Shown: piece after piece, positions 18,109 through 28,413 of the stretch | Layout of the letters: each line of letters begins with the position of its first letter | How positions within the stretch are numbered: the stretch's first letter is position 1 | Assembly: GCA_939791845.1 (NCBI GenBank) | Contig: CALNEX010000003.1 | Coordinates: forward strand, 1 to 38,318 | Origin: an uncultured Mediterranea sp. | GTDB taxonomy: Bacteria; Bacteroidota; Bacteroidia; Bacteroidales; Bacteroidaceae | Reading direction: 5' to 3' | Length of the DNA stretch: 38,318 nt | Notes under the pieces: model-generated | Databases searched by the model: none | Told to the model about the DNA's origin: nothing | What the model saw: the letters and a program-made list of their open reading frames with translations, nothing else | Made by a program: the position numbers and the translations under genes

Positions 18109-19143
18109 TCAGTAGGCCGCTTCGAACTCGCGGAGGAAGCGCGTGTCATTCTCCGAGAACATGCGCAGGTCCTTCACCTGATACTTCAGGTTGGTGATGC
18201 GCTCAATGCCCATACCCAGCGCGTAGCCGCTATATACCTTACTGTCTATGCCGCAGGCATCCAGCACGTTGGGATCCACCATGCCGCAGCCTAGGATTTC
18301 CACCCAACCCGTGTGCTTGCAGAAAGGGCATCCTTTGCCGCCACAGATGTTGCAGCTGATGTCCATTTCGGCACTCGGCTCCGTGAAGGGAAAATAGGAG
18401 GGGCGCAGACGGATTTTCGTGTCGCTGCCGAACATTTCTTGGGCGAAGAGCAGCAGCACTTGCTTCAGGTCGGTGAAGGACACGCCTTTGTCTATATAGA
18501 GTCCTTCCACCTGATGGAAGAAGCAGTGTGCGCGGTAGCTGATGGCCTCGTTGCGGTAAACACGGCCCGGGCAGATGATGCGGATGGGCGGTTGGGCGTG
18601 CTCCATGGCGCGCACTTGTACGCTGCTGGTGTGCGAACGTAGGATAATGTTCTTGGTCACGTCGCCCGGATTAACCTCCACGAAGAAAGTATCCTGCATG
18701 TCGCGGGCTGGATGGTCGGCTGCAAAGTTCAACTTGGTGTAGACATGCAGGTCATCCTCTACTTCGGGGCCGTCGGCAATGTTGAAGCCCATGCGGGCGA
18801 ATATGTCGATGATTTCATTGCGGACGATGCTCAGCGGGTGGCGTGTGCCAAGTTCCATGGGATAGGCCGTGCGGGTCAGGTCCAGTTCGTCCAAGCCTGT
18901 GTCTTGAGTTTCAAACTGTTCCTTCAAGGCGGCAATTTTCTCCTGTGCCTTGGTTTTCAGTTCGTTCAGTCGCATGCCCACGGCTTTCTTTTGGTCGGCG
19001 GGGACGTTGCGGAAGTCAGCCATCAGTTCGTTGACGGCACCTTTCTTGCTGAGGTATTTGATGCGCAGTGCCTCCAGCTCATCGGCGTTCGAGGCTTGCA
19101 GGTGTTCTACTTCTTGCAGAAGTTGTTCGATTTTCTCTATCAT
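18109..19143 (-). CDS. pheS: Phenylalanyl-tRNA synthetase alpha subunit
   Basis: HPLSIVRNEIIDIFARMGF, RSHTSSVQVRAME, FHQVEGLYIDKGVSFTDLK, YFPFTEPSAEMDI motifs. Confidence 0.97.
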   Translation of the reverse strand: MIEKIEQLLQEVEHLQASNADELEALRIKYLSKKGAVNELMADFRNVPADQKKAVGMRLNELKTKAQEKIAALKEQFETQDTGLDELDLTRTAYPMELGTRHPLSIVRNEIIDIFARMGFNIADGPEVEDDLHVYTKLNFAADHPARDMQDTFFVEVNPGDVTKNIILRSHTSSVQVRAMEHAQPPIRIICPGRVYRNEAISYRAHCFFHQVEGLYIDKGVSFTDLKQVLLLFAQEMFGSDTKIRLRPSYFPFTEPSAEMDISCNICGGKGCPFCKHTGWVEILGCGMVDPNVLDACGIDSKVYSGYALGMGIERITNLKYQVKDLRMFSENDTRFLREFEAAY

Positions 19144-19181
19144 TTTTTGTAGGGTTTATATTCGTTGTTTTATGAACGGTG

Positions 19182-19189
19182 CAAAGATA
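19182..19189 (-). promoter_or_regulatory. Bacteroides-type -7 promoter element for pheS
   Basis: CAAAGATA on + = TATCTTTG on -, 38 nt upstream of the ATG. Confidence 0.55.
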
Positions 19190-19374
19190 CGAGTTTCTCT
19201 TTTAAAATTAGGATAGGTGGAAGGGCAAATTTGAGTTGGACATGGTTTTTATTAAAAATGCAGAGGTTGGCGATAATATGTAAAGTTGTCCAAGTGGCAT
19301 GAAAAGCTATGTTTTGGTAAGTGCCGTGCGATTAAAAACAAAGCAGCGGATTTTCCCGTGTCGAAGAATTTGCG

Positions 19375-19382
19375 TACCTTTG
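19375..19382 (+). promoter_or_regulatory. Bacteroides-type -7 promoter element for lepA
   Basis: TACCTTTG, 33 nt upstream of the ATG at 19416; it lies inside the overlong ORF, supporting the shorter start. Confidence 0.55.
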
Positions 19383-19415
19383 CACACCTTTTTTATATCA
19401 GTAACAACGATACAG

Positions 19416-21197
19416 ATGAAGAATATCCGTAATTTTTGCATCATTGCCCATATCGACCACGGCAAGTCGACCTTGGCAGACCGTCTGTTGGAATACACCA
19501 ATACCATCCAAGTGACCGAAGGACAGATGCTGGACGATATGGACCTGGAGCGCGAGCGTGGCATTACCATCAAGAGCCATGCCATTCAGATGGAATATAC
19601 TTATGGGGGAGAGAAATACATATTGAACCTTATCGACACCCCGGGCCATGTGGACTTCTCCTACGAGGTGTCCCGCTCCATCGCCGCCTGCGAAGGCGCG
19701 TTGCTCATTGTCGATGCCTCGCAGGGCGTGCAGGCGCAGACCATTTCCAATCTTTACATGGCCATCGAGCACGACTTGGAAATCATTCCTGTCATCAACA
19801 AGTGTGACATGGCCAGTGCCAACCCCGACGAGGTGGAGGATGAAATCATCGAACTGCTGGGCTGTAAACGCGAGGAGATAATCCGTGCTTCGGGCAAGAC
19901 GGGCATGGGCGTGCCCGAGATACTCCAAGCCGTCATCGAGCGCATCCCGCATCCCGTGGGCGATGAGGACGCGCCGTTGCAGGCACTTATCTTTGACTCG
20001 GTGTTCAATTCTTTCCGGGGCATCATTGCCTATTTCAAGATAGAGAACGGCGTTATCCGCAAGGGTGACAAGGTGAAGTTCTTCAACACCGGCAAGGAGT
20101 ATGAAGCCGATGAGGTGGGTGTGCTGAAGATGGACCTTGTTCCTCGCAATGAATTGCGCACGGGCGATGTGGGCTACATCATTTCCGGCATCAAGACCTC
20201 CCGCGAGGTGAAAGTTGGCGACACCATCACGCACATAGCGCGTCCTTGTGCCGAGGCCATTGCCGGCTTCGAGGAAGTGAAACCGATGGTCTTTGCCGGT
20301 GTCTACCCCATCGAGGCCGAGGACTTCGAGGATTTGCGCTCGTCGCTGGAGAAACTGCAGCTGAACGATGCCTCCCTGACTTTCCAACCCGAATCTTCCC
20401 TGGCATTGGGCTTTGGTTTCCGGTGCGGCTTTTTGGGCTTGCTGCACATGGAGATAGTGCAGGAACGTTTGGACCGCGAGTTTGACATGAACGTCATCAC
20501 CACGGTACCCAATGTTTCCTATAAAGTCTATGACAAGCAAGGCGGTTGCACCGAGGTGCACAATCCTGGTTCCATGCCCGAGGCTACCCTTATCGACCAC
20601 ATCGAGGAGCCTTACATCCGGGCATCGGTCATCACGCAGACCACCTACATCGGCCCCATCATGACGCTCTGTCTGGGCAAGCGCGGGGAGTTGGTGAAGC
20701 AGGAATACATATCGGGCAACCGCGTGGAAATCTACTACGACATGCCCCTCGGCGAAATCGTCATCGACTTCTACGACAAGTTGAAATCCATTTCCAAGGG
20801 ATATGCCTCTTTCGATTACCATCCCAACGGCTTCCGTCCTTCGAAGCTCATCAAACTGGACATTCTGCTCAACGGTGAGCCTGTGGACGCCCTCTCCACT
20901 TTGACCCATGTGGACAATGCTTATGACCTGGGCCGCCGGATGTGCGAGAAATTGAAGGAGTTGATTCCCCGTCAGCAGTTCGAGATAGCCATTCAGGCCG
21001 CCATCGGGGCGAAAATCATTGCGCGTGAGACCATCAAGGCCGTGCGCAAGGATGTCACGGCCAAGTGTTACGGAGGTGATGTCAGCCGTAAACGCAAATT
21101 GCTGGAGAAGCAGAAGCGGGGAAAGAAGCGCATGAAGCAGATAGGCACGGTGGAAGTGCCTCAGAAGGCTTTCCTTGCCGTCCTCAAGCTGGATTGA
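19416..21197 (+). CDS. lepA: Elongation factor 4 (LepA)
   Basis: [28 protein letters not shown]...[16 protein letters not shown]-terminal [27 protein letters not shown] typical of LepA. Confidence 0.97.
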   Translation: MKNIRNFCIIAHIDHGKSTLADRLLEYTNTIQVTEGQMLDDMDLERERGITIKSHAIQMEYTYGGEKYILNLIDTPGHVDFSYEVSRSIAACEGALLIVDASQGVQAQTISNLYMAIEHDLEIIPVINKCDMASANPDEVEDEIIELLGCKREEIIRASGKTGMGVPEILQAVIERIPHPVGDEDAPLQALIFDSVFNSFRGIIAYFKIENGVIRKGDKVKFFNTGKEYEADEVGVLKMDLVPRNELRTGDVGYIISGIKTSREVKVGDTITHIARPCAEAIAGFEEVKPMVFAGVYPIEAEDFEDLRSSLEKLQLNDASLTFQPESSLALGFGFRCGFLGLLHMEIVQERLDREFDMNVITTVPNVSYKVYDKQGGCTEVHNPGSMPEATLIDHIEEPYIRASVITQTTYIGPIMTLCLGKRGELVKQEYISGNRVEIYYDMPLGEIVIDFYDKLKSISKGYASFDYHPNGFRPSKLIKLDILLNGEPVDALSTLTHVDNAYDLGRRMCEKLKELIPRQQFEIAIQAAIGAKIIARETIKAVRKDVTAKCYGGDVSRKRKLLEKQKRGKKRMKQIGTVEVPQKAFLAVLKLD

Positions 21198-21222
21198 GCG
21201 GTTTGAAACCGCAAGGACATCA

Positions 21223-21271
21223 AGAAACCCCGTCTCGACATTCCCACGAAGGGAAGCGTGACGGGGTTTCT
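21223..21271. terminator. Hairpin terminator between lepA and tRNA-Lys
   Basis: AGAAACCCCGTC / GACGGGGTTTCT 12-bp perfect stem with a 25-nt loop, just after the lepA stop. Confidence 0.65.
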
Positions 21272-21306
21272 CTTACCTTTATTAACCACCATTTGCTCTA
21301 TGGCTG

Positions 21307-21379
21307 TACACCCTCAGGGATTCGAACCCTGGACCCACTGATTAAGAGTCAGTTGCTCTACCAACTGAGCTAAGAGTGC
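21307..21379 (-). tRNA. tRNA-Lys (CTT anticodon)
   Basis: Cloverleaf on -: GCACTCT TA GCTC AGTTGGTA GAGC A ACTGA CTCTTAA TCAGT GGGTC CAGGG TTCGAAT CCCTG AGGGTGT A; 73 nt; CCA not encoded. Confidence 0.95.
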
Positions 21380-21403
21380 CTGTCCTTTATCGGTTAGCGG
21401 GCG

Positions 21404-21411
21404 CAAAGGTA
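21404..21411 (-). promoter_or_regulatory. Bacteroides-type -7 promoter element for tRNA-Lys
   Basis: CAAAGGTA on + = TACCTTTG on -, about 24 nt upstream of the tRNA 5' end. Confidence 0.5.
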
Positions 21412-21456
21412 GGGCTTTCTTGTGAATCTACCAAGGATTCGGGCCATTTTTTATCA

Positions 21457-22266
21457 TTACTCCAGTTCATACACCTCCGAAGGGGTGGTTCGTTTCAGCG
21501 GGGTCAGCTGCAGGTCTTGCCCCACCCGGATGCCGGCTTCCTTCAAGCGTAGCTCGAAAGTCTTTGTAGCCAAGTCCGGATGGTTGTTCTCCTGGCTGAG
21601 GTGGCACAACCAGACGTGGCGCAGGCCCGGATGCCAGTGTGTGGCCAGAAATTCTGCCGATGCGGTGTTGGACAAGTGCCCCCGGGGGCCGGAAATGCGC
21701 TCTTTCAAATAAGGAGGGTAGGGACCGTTCAAGAGCATTTCCGTGTCATAGTTGGCCTCAAGGACCAAGTAATCGGCCCGGGCCATGAAAGGCTCTGCGG
21801 TGGCAGGCACATGGGCCAGGTCGGTCATGAAAACCATGGTGCGCCCGTCGGCCTCGATGCAGTAGCCCACATTGTCCGTGCCGTCGTGCGGCACCTCGAA
21901 AGCCTCGATGCAGAAGTTTCCGACATGTACAGGCACGCCCTTTTTCAGGGTGCGGGCCGATGTGTACAGGCGTTCCTTGACGCAATAACTCCGGCCTATT
22001 CCCTCGTGTGTCAGCGCGGTGGCGTAGATGGGGATATGGAGCCGTTCGCCCAGGTTGACCACGCTTTTGATGTGGTCGGCATGGTCGTGTGTGATGAAGA
22101 CAGCCAAGATGTCCTCCAGGGAGACACCGGCATCGCGCAGATGCTTGCGCACGGTGCGGGTGGCCACACCTGCATCCACCAGTATGCCTTGTTGCCCGAT
22201 GCCCAAGTAGTAACAGTTGCCACTGCTGCCACTGGCAAAACTCATGAAACGTAGTGGCATAGGCAA
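21457..22266 (-). CDS. MBL-fold metallo-hydrolase, WalJ/YycJ-like
   Basis: FMSFASGSSGNCYYLGIGQQGILVDAG...FITHDHADHIKSV; MBL HxHxDH motif. Confidence 0.9.
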   Translation of the reverse strand: MPMPLRFMSFASGSSGNCYYLGIGQQGILVDAGVATRTVRKHLRDAGVSLEDILAVFITHDHADHIKSVVNLGERLHIPIYATALTHEGIGRSYCVKERLYTSARTLKKGVPVHVGNFCIEAFEVPHDGTDNVGYCIEADGRTMVFMTDLAHVPATAEPFMARADYLVLEANYDTEMLLNGPYPPYLKERISGPRGHLSNTASAEFLATHWHPGLRHVWLCHLSQENNHPDLATKTFELRLKEAGIRVGQDLQLTPLKRTTPSEVYELE

Positions 22267-22893
22267 TCAGATTTCGTCCAGTTCTTCGGCCGTGCGCTCC
22301 ATGATGCTGGCCGCCAGGCTGTCCGCTGCTTGTATGATGGAAACCAAGGGGTAGAGCTTACGAGAGGTGTCATAGCTGCGCTGGTCCTCGAAGCTGTTCA
22401 TGTTGATGCCCCACGCTCCCATGTGCCAGCGGATGGCCAGCATCTCGTCATCGGCCATTTCGAGCCCGTTGCAGAGGAGCAGGATGACGGATTTCTCGCC
22501 GTGCCCCATCGGGAAGTTCTTGTAGGACACCTTGTATCCTTCGGTATCCTCCCATTGCCCCAAGGCATTCTTTTTTTTCTTTACCGAGCGGAAATAGATG
22601 TCGCTCTTGCAGACGTCGTGCAGCAGGCTGGCCAGTATGACGCTGTCCCGGTGCACTTCCTTGTCCAGGCCGGGCTCAAGGGCCTTCATGCCTTCATAGA
22701 CCATCAGTGCCGCCTTGCAGGTGTTGAGCGAGTGCAGCAACAATCCGCCTTCGGTGTTGAGGTGGTGGTTGGCCGATGCCGGTGCCGTGAAGAAGCCCAT
22801 CTCTTCGAGTCCTGCTATGACATCCTCCACGCCGTCGCGCCCGGTGGAGCGCAACAATTCGATGAATTCTTTCTTATACTTTTGTATGTCCAT
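22267..22893 (-). CDS. HD-domain hydrolase
   Basis: NTEGGLLLHSLNTCKAAL...VILASLLHDVCKSDIYF; abuts the MBL gene directly. Confidence 0.8.
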   Translation of the reverse strand: MDIQKYKKEFIELLRSTGRDGVEDVIAGLEEMGFFTAPASANHHLNTEGGLLLHSLNTCKAALMVYEGMKALEPGLDKEVHRDSVILASLLHDVCKSDIYFRSVKKKKNALGQWEDTEGYKVSYKNFPMGHGEKSVILLLCNGLEMADDEMLAIRWHMGAWGINMNSFEDQRSYDTSRKLYPLVSIIQAADSLAASIMERTAEELDEI

Positions 22894-22943
22894 TGCAATA
22901 TGTTTTTAGAGGCTTTGTTTGGCATTGATGCCGAATTCGCGTG

Positions 22944-22951
22944 CAAAGCTA
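22944..22951 (-). promoter_or_regulatory. Bacteroides-type -7 promoter element for the HD-walJ operon
   Basis: CAAAGCTA on + = TAGCTTTG on -, 50 nt upstream of the ATG. Confidence 0.45.
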
Positions 22952-23007
22952 TGAAATATTTCCGGTACTGTTTCCTCACCTCGCGGAAAAATGCGATATT
23001 TGCACCC

Positions 23008-23661
23008 ATGATTCAGATAGAGACCATACTCGATATCTTGTGGAAAGGCTTCATCATCGGTGTCATTGTGTCGGCGCCGTTGGGGCCGGTGGGGGTGTTG
23101 TGCATCCAGCGTACGTTGAACAAAGGACGGTGGTATGGCTTTGTCACCGGGGTGGGAGCCTCCCTGAGCGATATCTGTTACGCCCTGCTGACGGGCTATG
23201 GCATGAGCTTCGTGTTTGATTACGTCAACAAGAACATATTTTATCTCCAGTTATTCGGCAGCGTCTTATTGCTTGCGTTTGGCATTTATACTTTCCGCAG
23301 CAATCCGGTGCGGTCGCTCCGCCCCCCCTCGGGCAACAAAGGGACCTATCTGCACAACTTTGTGACGGCTTTCCTGGTCACGTTGTCCAATCCGCTCATC
23401 ATCTTCCTTTTTGTGGGCTTGTTCGCCCGATTCTCTTTTGTGGGCAATGGGGCACTGGTGTCCGAGACGGTGACGGGATATATGGCCATCATCGCGGGCG
23501 CATTGACTTGGTGGTTCGGCATCACGTATTTTGTCAATAAGGTGCGCAAGCAGTTCAACCTGCGGGGCATCTGGATGCTGAACCGCATCATCGGCAGTAT
23601 CGTGGTGATAGTGTCACTTCTCGGTTTGGGATTTACCCTGATGGGGGAGTCCCTTTATTAG
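23008..23661 (+). CDS. LysE family translocator
   Basis: MIQIETILDILWKGFIIGVIVSAPLGPVGVLCIQRTLNKGRWYGFVTGVGASLSDICYALL; 6-TM LysE pattern. The longer ORF in the track is an upstream extension. Confidence 0.88.
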   Translation: MIQIETILDILWKGFIIGVIVSAPLGPVGVLCIQRTLNKGRWYGFVTGVGASLSDICYALLTGYGMSFVFDYVNKNIFYLQLFGSVLLLAFGIYTFRSNPVRSLRPPSGNKGTYLHNFVTAFLVTLSNPLIIFLFVGLFARFSFVGNGALVSETVTGYMAIIAGALTWWFGITYFVNKVRKQFNLRGIWMLNRIIGSIVVIVSLLGLGFTLMGESLY

Positions 23662-23691
23662 TTGAGAGTTGAAAGTTGATAATTGACAGTT

Positions 23692-24234
23692 ATGAGAATC
23701 GCTCAGTCATTGAAGGAAAAGAATATCGCAGAATACCTTATATATATGTGGCAAACCGAAGATTTGATTCGGGCCAATGATTGTGACATGGACAAGGTGA
23801 AGGCGAACGTCATCAGCCAATTTGCGGCCGAAGACCGGCCGGCATTGGAAGAATGGTATGGAAACCTGGTGGAGATGATGCGTGCCGAAGGCGTGAAGGA
23901 GCACGGGCATCTGCAAATCAACCGCAATGTCCTGCAGGAACTGACAGAACTGCACGGACGCCTGCTGGCCTCCACGCGCCATCCTTTTTACAACGCCGCC
24001 TACTTCAAGGCACTGCCTTTCATCGTGGAGCTGCGCCAGAAGAACGGTCACAAGGACGAGCCGGAGTTGGAGACGTGTTTCGAGGCACTTTATGGAGTGT
24101 TGCTCTTGCGTTTGCAGAAGAAAGAAGTCACCGCCGCCACGGCCACGGCCCTCAAGGCCATCAGCAACTTCATGGCCCTGCTGGCTTCTTATTATGCGCA
24201 GGACCGGAAGGGCGAACTGGATTTGGACGATTAA
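23692..24234 (+). CDS. DUF4924 family protein
   Basis: MRIAQSLKEKNIAEYLIYMWQTEDLIRAND...; matches Bacteroidetes DUF4924 proteins upstream of rfbD. Confidence 0.8.
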   Translation: MRIAQSLKEKNIAEYLIYMWQTEDLIRANDCDMDKVKANVISQFAAEDRPALEEWYGNLVEMMRAEGVKEHGHLQINRNVLQELTELHGRLLASTRHPFYNAAYFKALPFIVELRQKNGHKDEPELETCFEALYGVLLLRLQKKEVTAATATALKAISNFMALLASYYAQDRKGELDLDD

Positions 24235-24259
24235 GATGATACATAAAACCACGAAAGCT

Positions 24260-25120
24260 ATGAATATTTTGATAACCGGTGCCAACGGACAACTTGGCAA
24301 CGAGATGCGCGACCTCTCCGCAGGACATCCGCAACACACTTATTTCTTTACCGATGTGCAGGAATTGGACATCTGCGATGCCCAAGGAATCCGCGCCTAT
24401 GTGAAGGAGCACGCCATCGACCTCATCGTCAATTGTGCGGCTTATACGGCCGTGGACAAGGCGGAGGACAACCGCGAACTGTGTGACAAACTGAACCACC
24501 TGGCCCCTGCCTATCTGGCCGACGCGGCTGAAGAGTGCGGGGCTGCCCTGATACACATTTCCACGGACTATGTGTTCGACGGCACGGCCCATGTGCCTTA
24601 TACGGAAGAAGTCGTGCCTTGCCCCAATTCGGTCTATGGCTCCACGAAGCTGGCGGGCGAGCAGGAGGTGATGAGCCGTTGCAGCCGTGCGATGATTATC
24701 CGTACCGCCTGGCTCTACTCCGAATACGGCAACAACTTTGTGAAGACCATGCTGCGTTTGGGACGTGAACGAGACGCATTGGGCGTGGTGTTCGACCAGA
24801 TAGGTACGCCCACCTATGCGGGAGACCTGGCGAAAGCCATCTATGCGGCTGTGGAGAAGGGCATCGTGCCCGGCATCTACCACTTCAGCAACGAGGGCGT
24901 CTGCTCGTGGTATGACTTCACGGTGGCCATCCATCGCTTGGCGGGCATCACCACCTGCAAGGTATCGCCCCTGCACACGGACGAATATCCTGCGAAGGCA
25001 CCGCGTCCGCACTACTCTGTGCTGGACAAGACGAAGATCAAGCAGACGTTCGGCATCGACATCCCCCACTGGGAAATGAGCCTGGCCGGCTGCGTTGCAA
25101 AATTGAAAATAGAACTTTAA
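24260..25120 (+). CDS. rfbD: dTDP-4-dehydrorhamnose reductase
   Basis: [22 protein letters not shown]...[35 protein letters not shown]. Confidence 0.94.
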   Translation: MNILITGANGQLGNEMRDLSAGHPQHTYFFTDVQELDICDAQGIRAYVKEHAIDLIVNCAAYTAVDKAEDNRELCDKLNHLAPAYLADAAEECGAALIHISTDYVFDGTAHVPYTEEVVPCPNSVYGSTKLAGEQEVMSRCSRAMIIRTAWLYSEYGNNFVKTMLRLGRERDALGVVFDQIGTPTYAGDLAKAIYAAVEKGIVPGIYHFSNEGVCSWYDFTVAIHRLAGITTCKVSPLHTDEYPAKAPRPHYSVLDKTKIKQTFGIDIPHWEMSLAGCVAKLKIEL

Positions 25121-25128
25121 AGAGATAT

Positions 25129-26700
25129 ATGGCCAATCAAGAAATTGAAAGAAGAAGGACCTTTGCCATCATCGCCCATCCGGACGCCGGTAAAACCTCG
25201 TTGACAGAGAAACTCCTGCTGTTTGGCGGCCAGATACAAGTGGCCGGCGCGGTGAAGAGCAATAAAATCAAGAAGACCGCCACCTCCGACTGGATGGACA
25301 TCGAGAAGCAGCGCGGCATATCAGTGACCACCTCGGTGATGGAGTTTGACTATCACGGATACAAAATCAACATCCTCGACACACCGGGCCACCAAGACTT
25401 CGCCGAAGACACCTACCGCACGTTGACCGCCGTGGACAGTGTCATCATCGTGGTGGACGGAGCCAAGGGTGTGGAGACCCAGACACGCAAGCTGATGGAG
25501 GTGTGCCGCATGAGGAACACGCCAGTCATCATCTTCGTCAACAAGATGGACCGCGAGGCCAAGGATCCTTTCGACCTGCTGGACGAGCTGGAGGAAGAAC
25601 TGCACATCAAGGTGCGCCCCCTGACATGGCCCATCGAGAGTGGTGTCCGCTTCAAGGGCGTATACAACATCTACGAGCACAACCTGAACCTCTTCCAGCC
25701 CTCCAAGCAGGTGGTGACGGAGAAGGTGGAGGTGGACATCCACACCGAGGAACTGGACAACCGCATCGGACACGACCTGGCGGACCGTCTGCGCGGGGAA
25801 CTGGAGCTGATAGAAGGCGTTTATCCCGACTTTAATGTCGAGGATTATCTGGCGGGACATCTTGCCCCCGTGTTCTTCGGCTCGGCACTGAATAATTTCG
25901 GCGTGGAGGAGTTGCTGAACACTTTCGTCGAGATTGCCCCCAGTCCCCGTCCCGTCAAGGCGGAGGAACGCACGGTGATGCCCGAAGAGCCCAAGTTTAC
26001 GGGTTTCATCTTCAAGATAACGGCCAACATCGACCCCAACCACCGCTCGTGCGTGGCTTTCTGCAAAGTGTGTTCGGGCAAGTTCGTGCGCAACGCACCG
26101 TATTACCACGTGCGTCACGACAAGACGATGCGTTTCTCCAGCCCCACGCAGTTCATGGCCCAACGCAAGACCACCATCGACGAGGCTTGGGCGGGTGACA
26201 TCATCGGCCTGCCGGACAACGGCACGTTCAAGATTGGCGACACGCTGACTGAAGGCGAACACCTGCACTTCCGCGGCCTGCCCAGCTTCTCGCCGGAGAT
26301 GTTCAAGTATATCGAAAACGCCGACCCGATGAAGCAGAAGCAGTTGGCCAAAGGCATTGACCAGCTGATGGACGAGGGTGTGGCACAGTTGTTTGTCAAC
26401 CAGTTCAATGGGCGCAAGATTATCGGCACGGTGGGACAACTGCAGTTCGAGGTCATCCAGTACCGCCTGCTCAACGAATACAATGCCTCCTGTCGCTGGG
26501 AACCCCTCAGCCTCTACAAGGCTTGCTGGATAGAGAGTGACGACCCTGCCGAGTTGGAGGCCTTCAAGAAGCGCAAATACCAATATATGGCTCGTGACCG
26601 CGAGGGGCGCGATGTCTTCCTGGCCGACTCGGGCTATGTGCTGCAGATGGCACAAAACGATTTCAAACATATCAAGTTCCACTTTACCAGTGAATTTTGA
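25129..26700 (+). CDS. prfC: Peptide chain release factor 3
   Basis: [39 protein letters not shown]...[20 protein letters not shown]...[16 protein letters not shown]. Confidence 0.97.
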   Translation: MANQEIERRRTFAIIAHPDAGKTSLTEKLLLFGGQIQVAGAVKSNKIKKTATSDWMDIEKQRGISVTTSVMEFDYHGYKINILDTPGHQDFAEDTYRTLTAVDSVIIVVDGAKGVETQTRKLMEVCRMRNTPVIIFVNKMDREAKDPFDLLDELEEELHIKVRPLTWPIESGVRFKGVYNIYEHNLNLFQPSKQVVTEKVEVDIHTEELDNRIGHDLADRLRGELELIEGVYPDFNVEDYLAGHLAPVFFGSALNNFGVEELLNTFVEIAPSPRPVKAEERTVMPEEPKFTGFIFKITANIDPNHRSCVAFCKVCSGKFVRNAPYYHVRHDKTMRFSSPTQFMAQRKTTIDEAWAGDIIGLPDNGTFKIGDTLTEGEHLHFRGLPSFSPEMFKYIENADPMKQKQLAKGIDQLMDEGVAQLFVNQFNGRKIIGTVGQLQFEVIQYRLLNEYNASCRWEPLSLYKACWIESDDPAELEAFKKRKYQYMARDREGRDVFLADSGYVLQMAQNDFKHIKFHFTSEF

Positions 26701-26746
26701 TGGCCTGTATCACTGACACCCAATAAGTGCGCAGAGCCTTTTCAAT

Positions 26747-26796
26747 AGTAGAACGTGGCCTTGTCCGTCCGGTGACGGGCAGGGTTACGTTCTACT
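26747..26796 (+). other. Long uninterrupted hairpin downstream of prfC (23-bp stem, CGGT loop), unassigned
   Basis: AGTAGAACGTGGCCTTGTCCGTC-CGGT-GACGGGCAGGGTTACGTTCTACT; all 23 positions pair, 4 as G.U on the + strand; no U-tract follows. Confidence 0.75.
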
Positions 26797-26891
26797 CTAT
26801 TAGTAAGTAGGCGGATCAGGACATCATTGCTGCCTGCTTTGCGAATGTTCCAATAACCATTTTGGGTTTGTTCTTTTTGAAGGTAATCTTG

Positions 26892-27157
26892 TTATTGCTT
26901 GTTTATTAAATCATCGGTCCAATTCCGGATGGCATCCCGGCTTGCTCCGTTCAGCAATTTACCGTCCTGCCATTCCAAGTCGGGATATGTTCGTTTCAAT
27001 TCTTTCAGGCTATTGCTTATACTGCTACCACCGGAAGTGGCAAACGGTACGAGTGTCTTGCCTTTCAGGTCGTGGCTCTCAATGAATGTGTTGATGATTC
27101 GTGGAGCCTGGTCCCACCAAATGGGATAGCCGATGAAGATGACATCGTGGGCAACAA
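26892..27157 (-). pseudogene. Flavodoxin-like protein remnant (C-terminal part only)
   Basis: Minus strand reads ...HDVIFIGYPIWWDQAPRIINTFIESHDLKGKTLVPFATSGGSSISNSLKELKRTYPDLEWQDGKLLNGASRDAIRNWTDDLINKQ*; the N-terminal FMN-loop half is missing, replaced by AT-rich sequence. Confidence 0.85.
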
Positions 27158-27372
27158 TATGAAAAAATATATAATATATTGATATTGTGCGATTTGTACT
27201 ATATAATAAAATTACAACCTATAATTTAGTACCATTTTAGAACCACTATATTATCCCTCAGAGCAACAGTAAAAATACCTCCTTTATAGTATTTATGAAA
27301 AAGCAAGATATAGCTTTGCTGGACATGAATCATCATTGTGACAAGTCATGTGGATAAAGAGTTTATGATTGG

Positions 27373-28380
27373 TCAGACCGAATAGTATGGTATATCTGAA
27401 CCCCAAAAAATCAGAGAACTAATGTCTTTACCTCTTTCTGTCAATAGTTTTGCGACTGACCATAGTTGTCTTTCTTTATCAATAGTAGGTCCAACTGCTA
27501 TTATTTTTAGCGCATCTAATGGTAAGTCAACCTCAACATAAGGAAATAATAAGCCCTTGCGCTCACGAAAATATAATTCTTTATTGTTGAATTCCCTACA
27601 AATAAGCCTGTATTCATCTTCATACTTGTAGGAAGGGTTCTTTATTTTACAAGGAATTATGTTATACAAAGCGAAATAATTATACAGAGCAATATTGGAA
27701 TTCTCGTCTATTATTTTAATTTGATTAAAGTTTTGCTCAATGAATGTCATGGTTTGCTGATACATATACTTAACATATTCCTTCCATCGTTCCAATTCCT
27801 CGTTATTCATTTGCGAATCGGAAATACTTTCTCCTATTCCGTAAACGATTCCATCCAATGTATCCATATTACGAGATTTTAAGTATTCATTGACACTCTT
27901 TAAGTCGAATCCAAGGCATATTCCGTTGCAATCTTGTCCATACATTTTCCACATAGGAAGAGTATCAAATGTTTTAGAAAAAGAAACTGAATATACATTT
28001 ACCAGACTTTTTCTTTCCAGACTTTTAATTTTGACGAATTTATTTAATTCATCTCTATCAAGTTCGGTAATCCGCTTCACTTTGGGGATGGATAAATCAT
28101 TTTCAACATCCTTCAGTACCTCCCACATTTTATCAACACCATACTTTCGTTCTTCTTTATCATTCATGTACGAAATATGCGATGCCCAAAAAGTTAAATG
28201 CGCATTTTCTTTAGTTGTGTTTTTAAGCATACCTATTAGCGCTCCTGCTGTTGTATAGTGAAAAACACAGGACGATGCTACTTGTTGAACTTCAATTAAA
28301 TTTGAGATTGCTTTCTTTTTAACCTCTTCTGCCTCCAATGCTTTCAACCTCTGTAAGCTTTTTTTTTCTTCATTATTCAT
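27373..28380 (-). CDS. DUF2971 domain-containing protein
   Basis: CVFHYTTAGALIGMLKN...LTFWASHISYMNDKEERKYG...VYSVSFSKTFDTLPMWKMYGQDCNGICLGFDL, typical DUF2971. ATG at 28380 (the track used a TTG at 28413). Confidence 0.82.
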   Translation of the reverse strand: MNNEEKKSLQRLKALEAEEVKKKAISNLIEVQQVASSCVFHYTTAGALIGMLKNTTKENAHLTFWASHISYMNDKEERKYGVDKMWEVLKDVENDLSIPKVKRITELDRDELNKFVKIKSLERKSLVNVYSVSFSKTFDTLPMWKMYGQDCNGICLGFDLKSVNEYLKSRNMDTLDGIVYGIGESISDSQMNNEELERWKEYVKYMYQQTMTFIEQNFNQIKIIDENSNIALYNYFALYNIIPCKIKNPSYKYEDEYRLICREFNNKELYFRERKGLLFPYVEVDLPLDALKIIAVGPTIDKERQLWSVAKLLTERGKDISSLIFWGSDIPYYSV

Positions 28381-28413
28381 AGCTGATATTTCCGAAATCA
28401 AATATTTACACAA

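Noticed and set aside
22571-22578. A8 tract in the HD-domain gene (T8 on +)
   Set aside because: Encodes a Lys run (KKKK) in the middle of a housekeeping-type gene; too short and poorly placed to argue for phase variation.
26747-26796. Integron attC site
   Set aside because: A long hairpin, but lacks the attC RYYYAAC/GTTRRRY core sites and extrahelical bases; no integron integrase.
26899-27129. 76-aa + strand ORF
   Set aside because: Antisense to the recognisable flavodoxin remnant on the minus strand.
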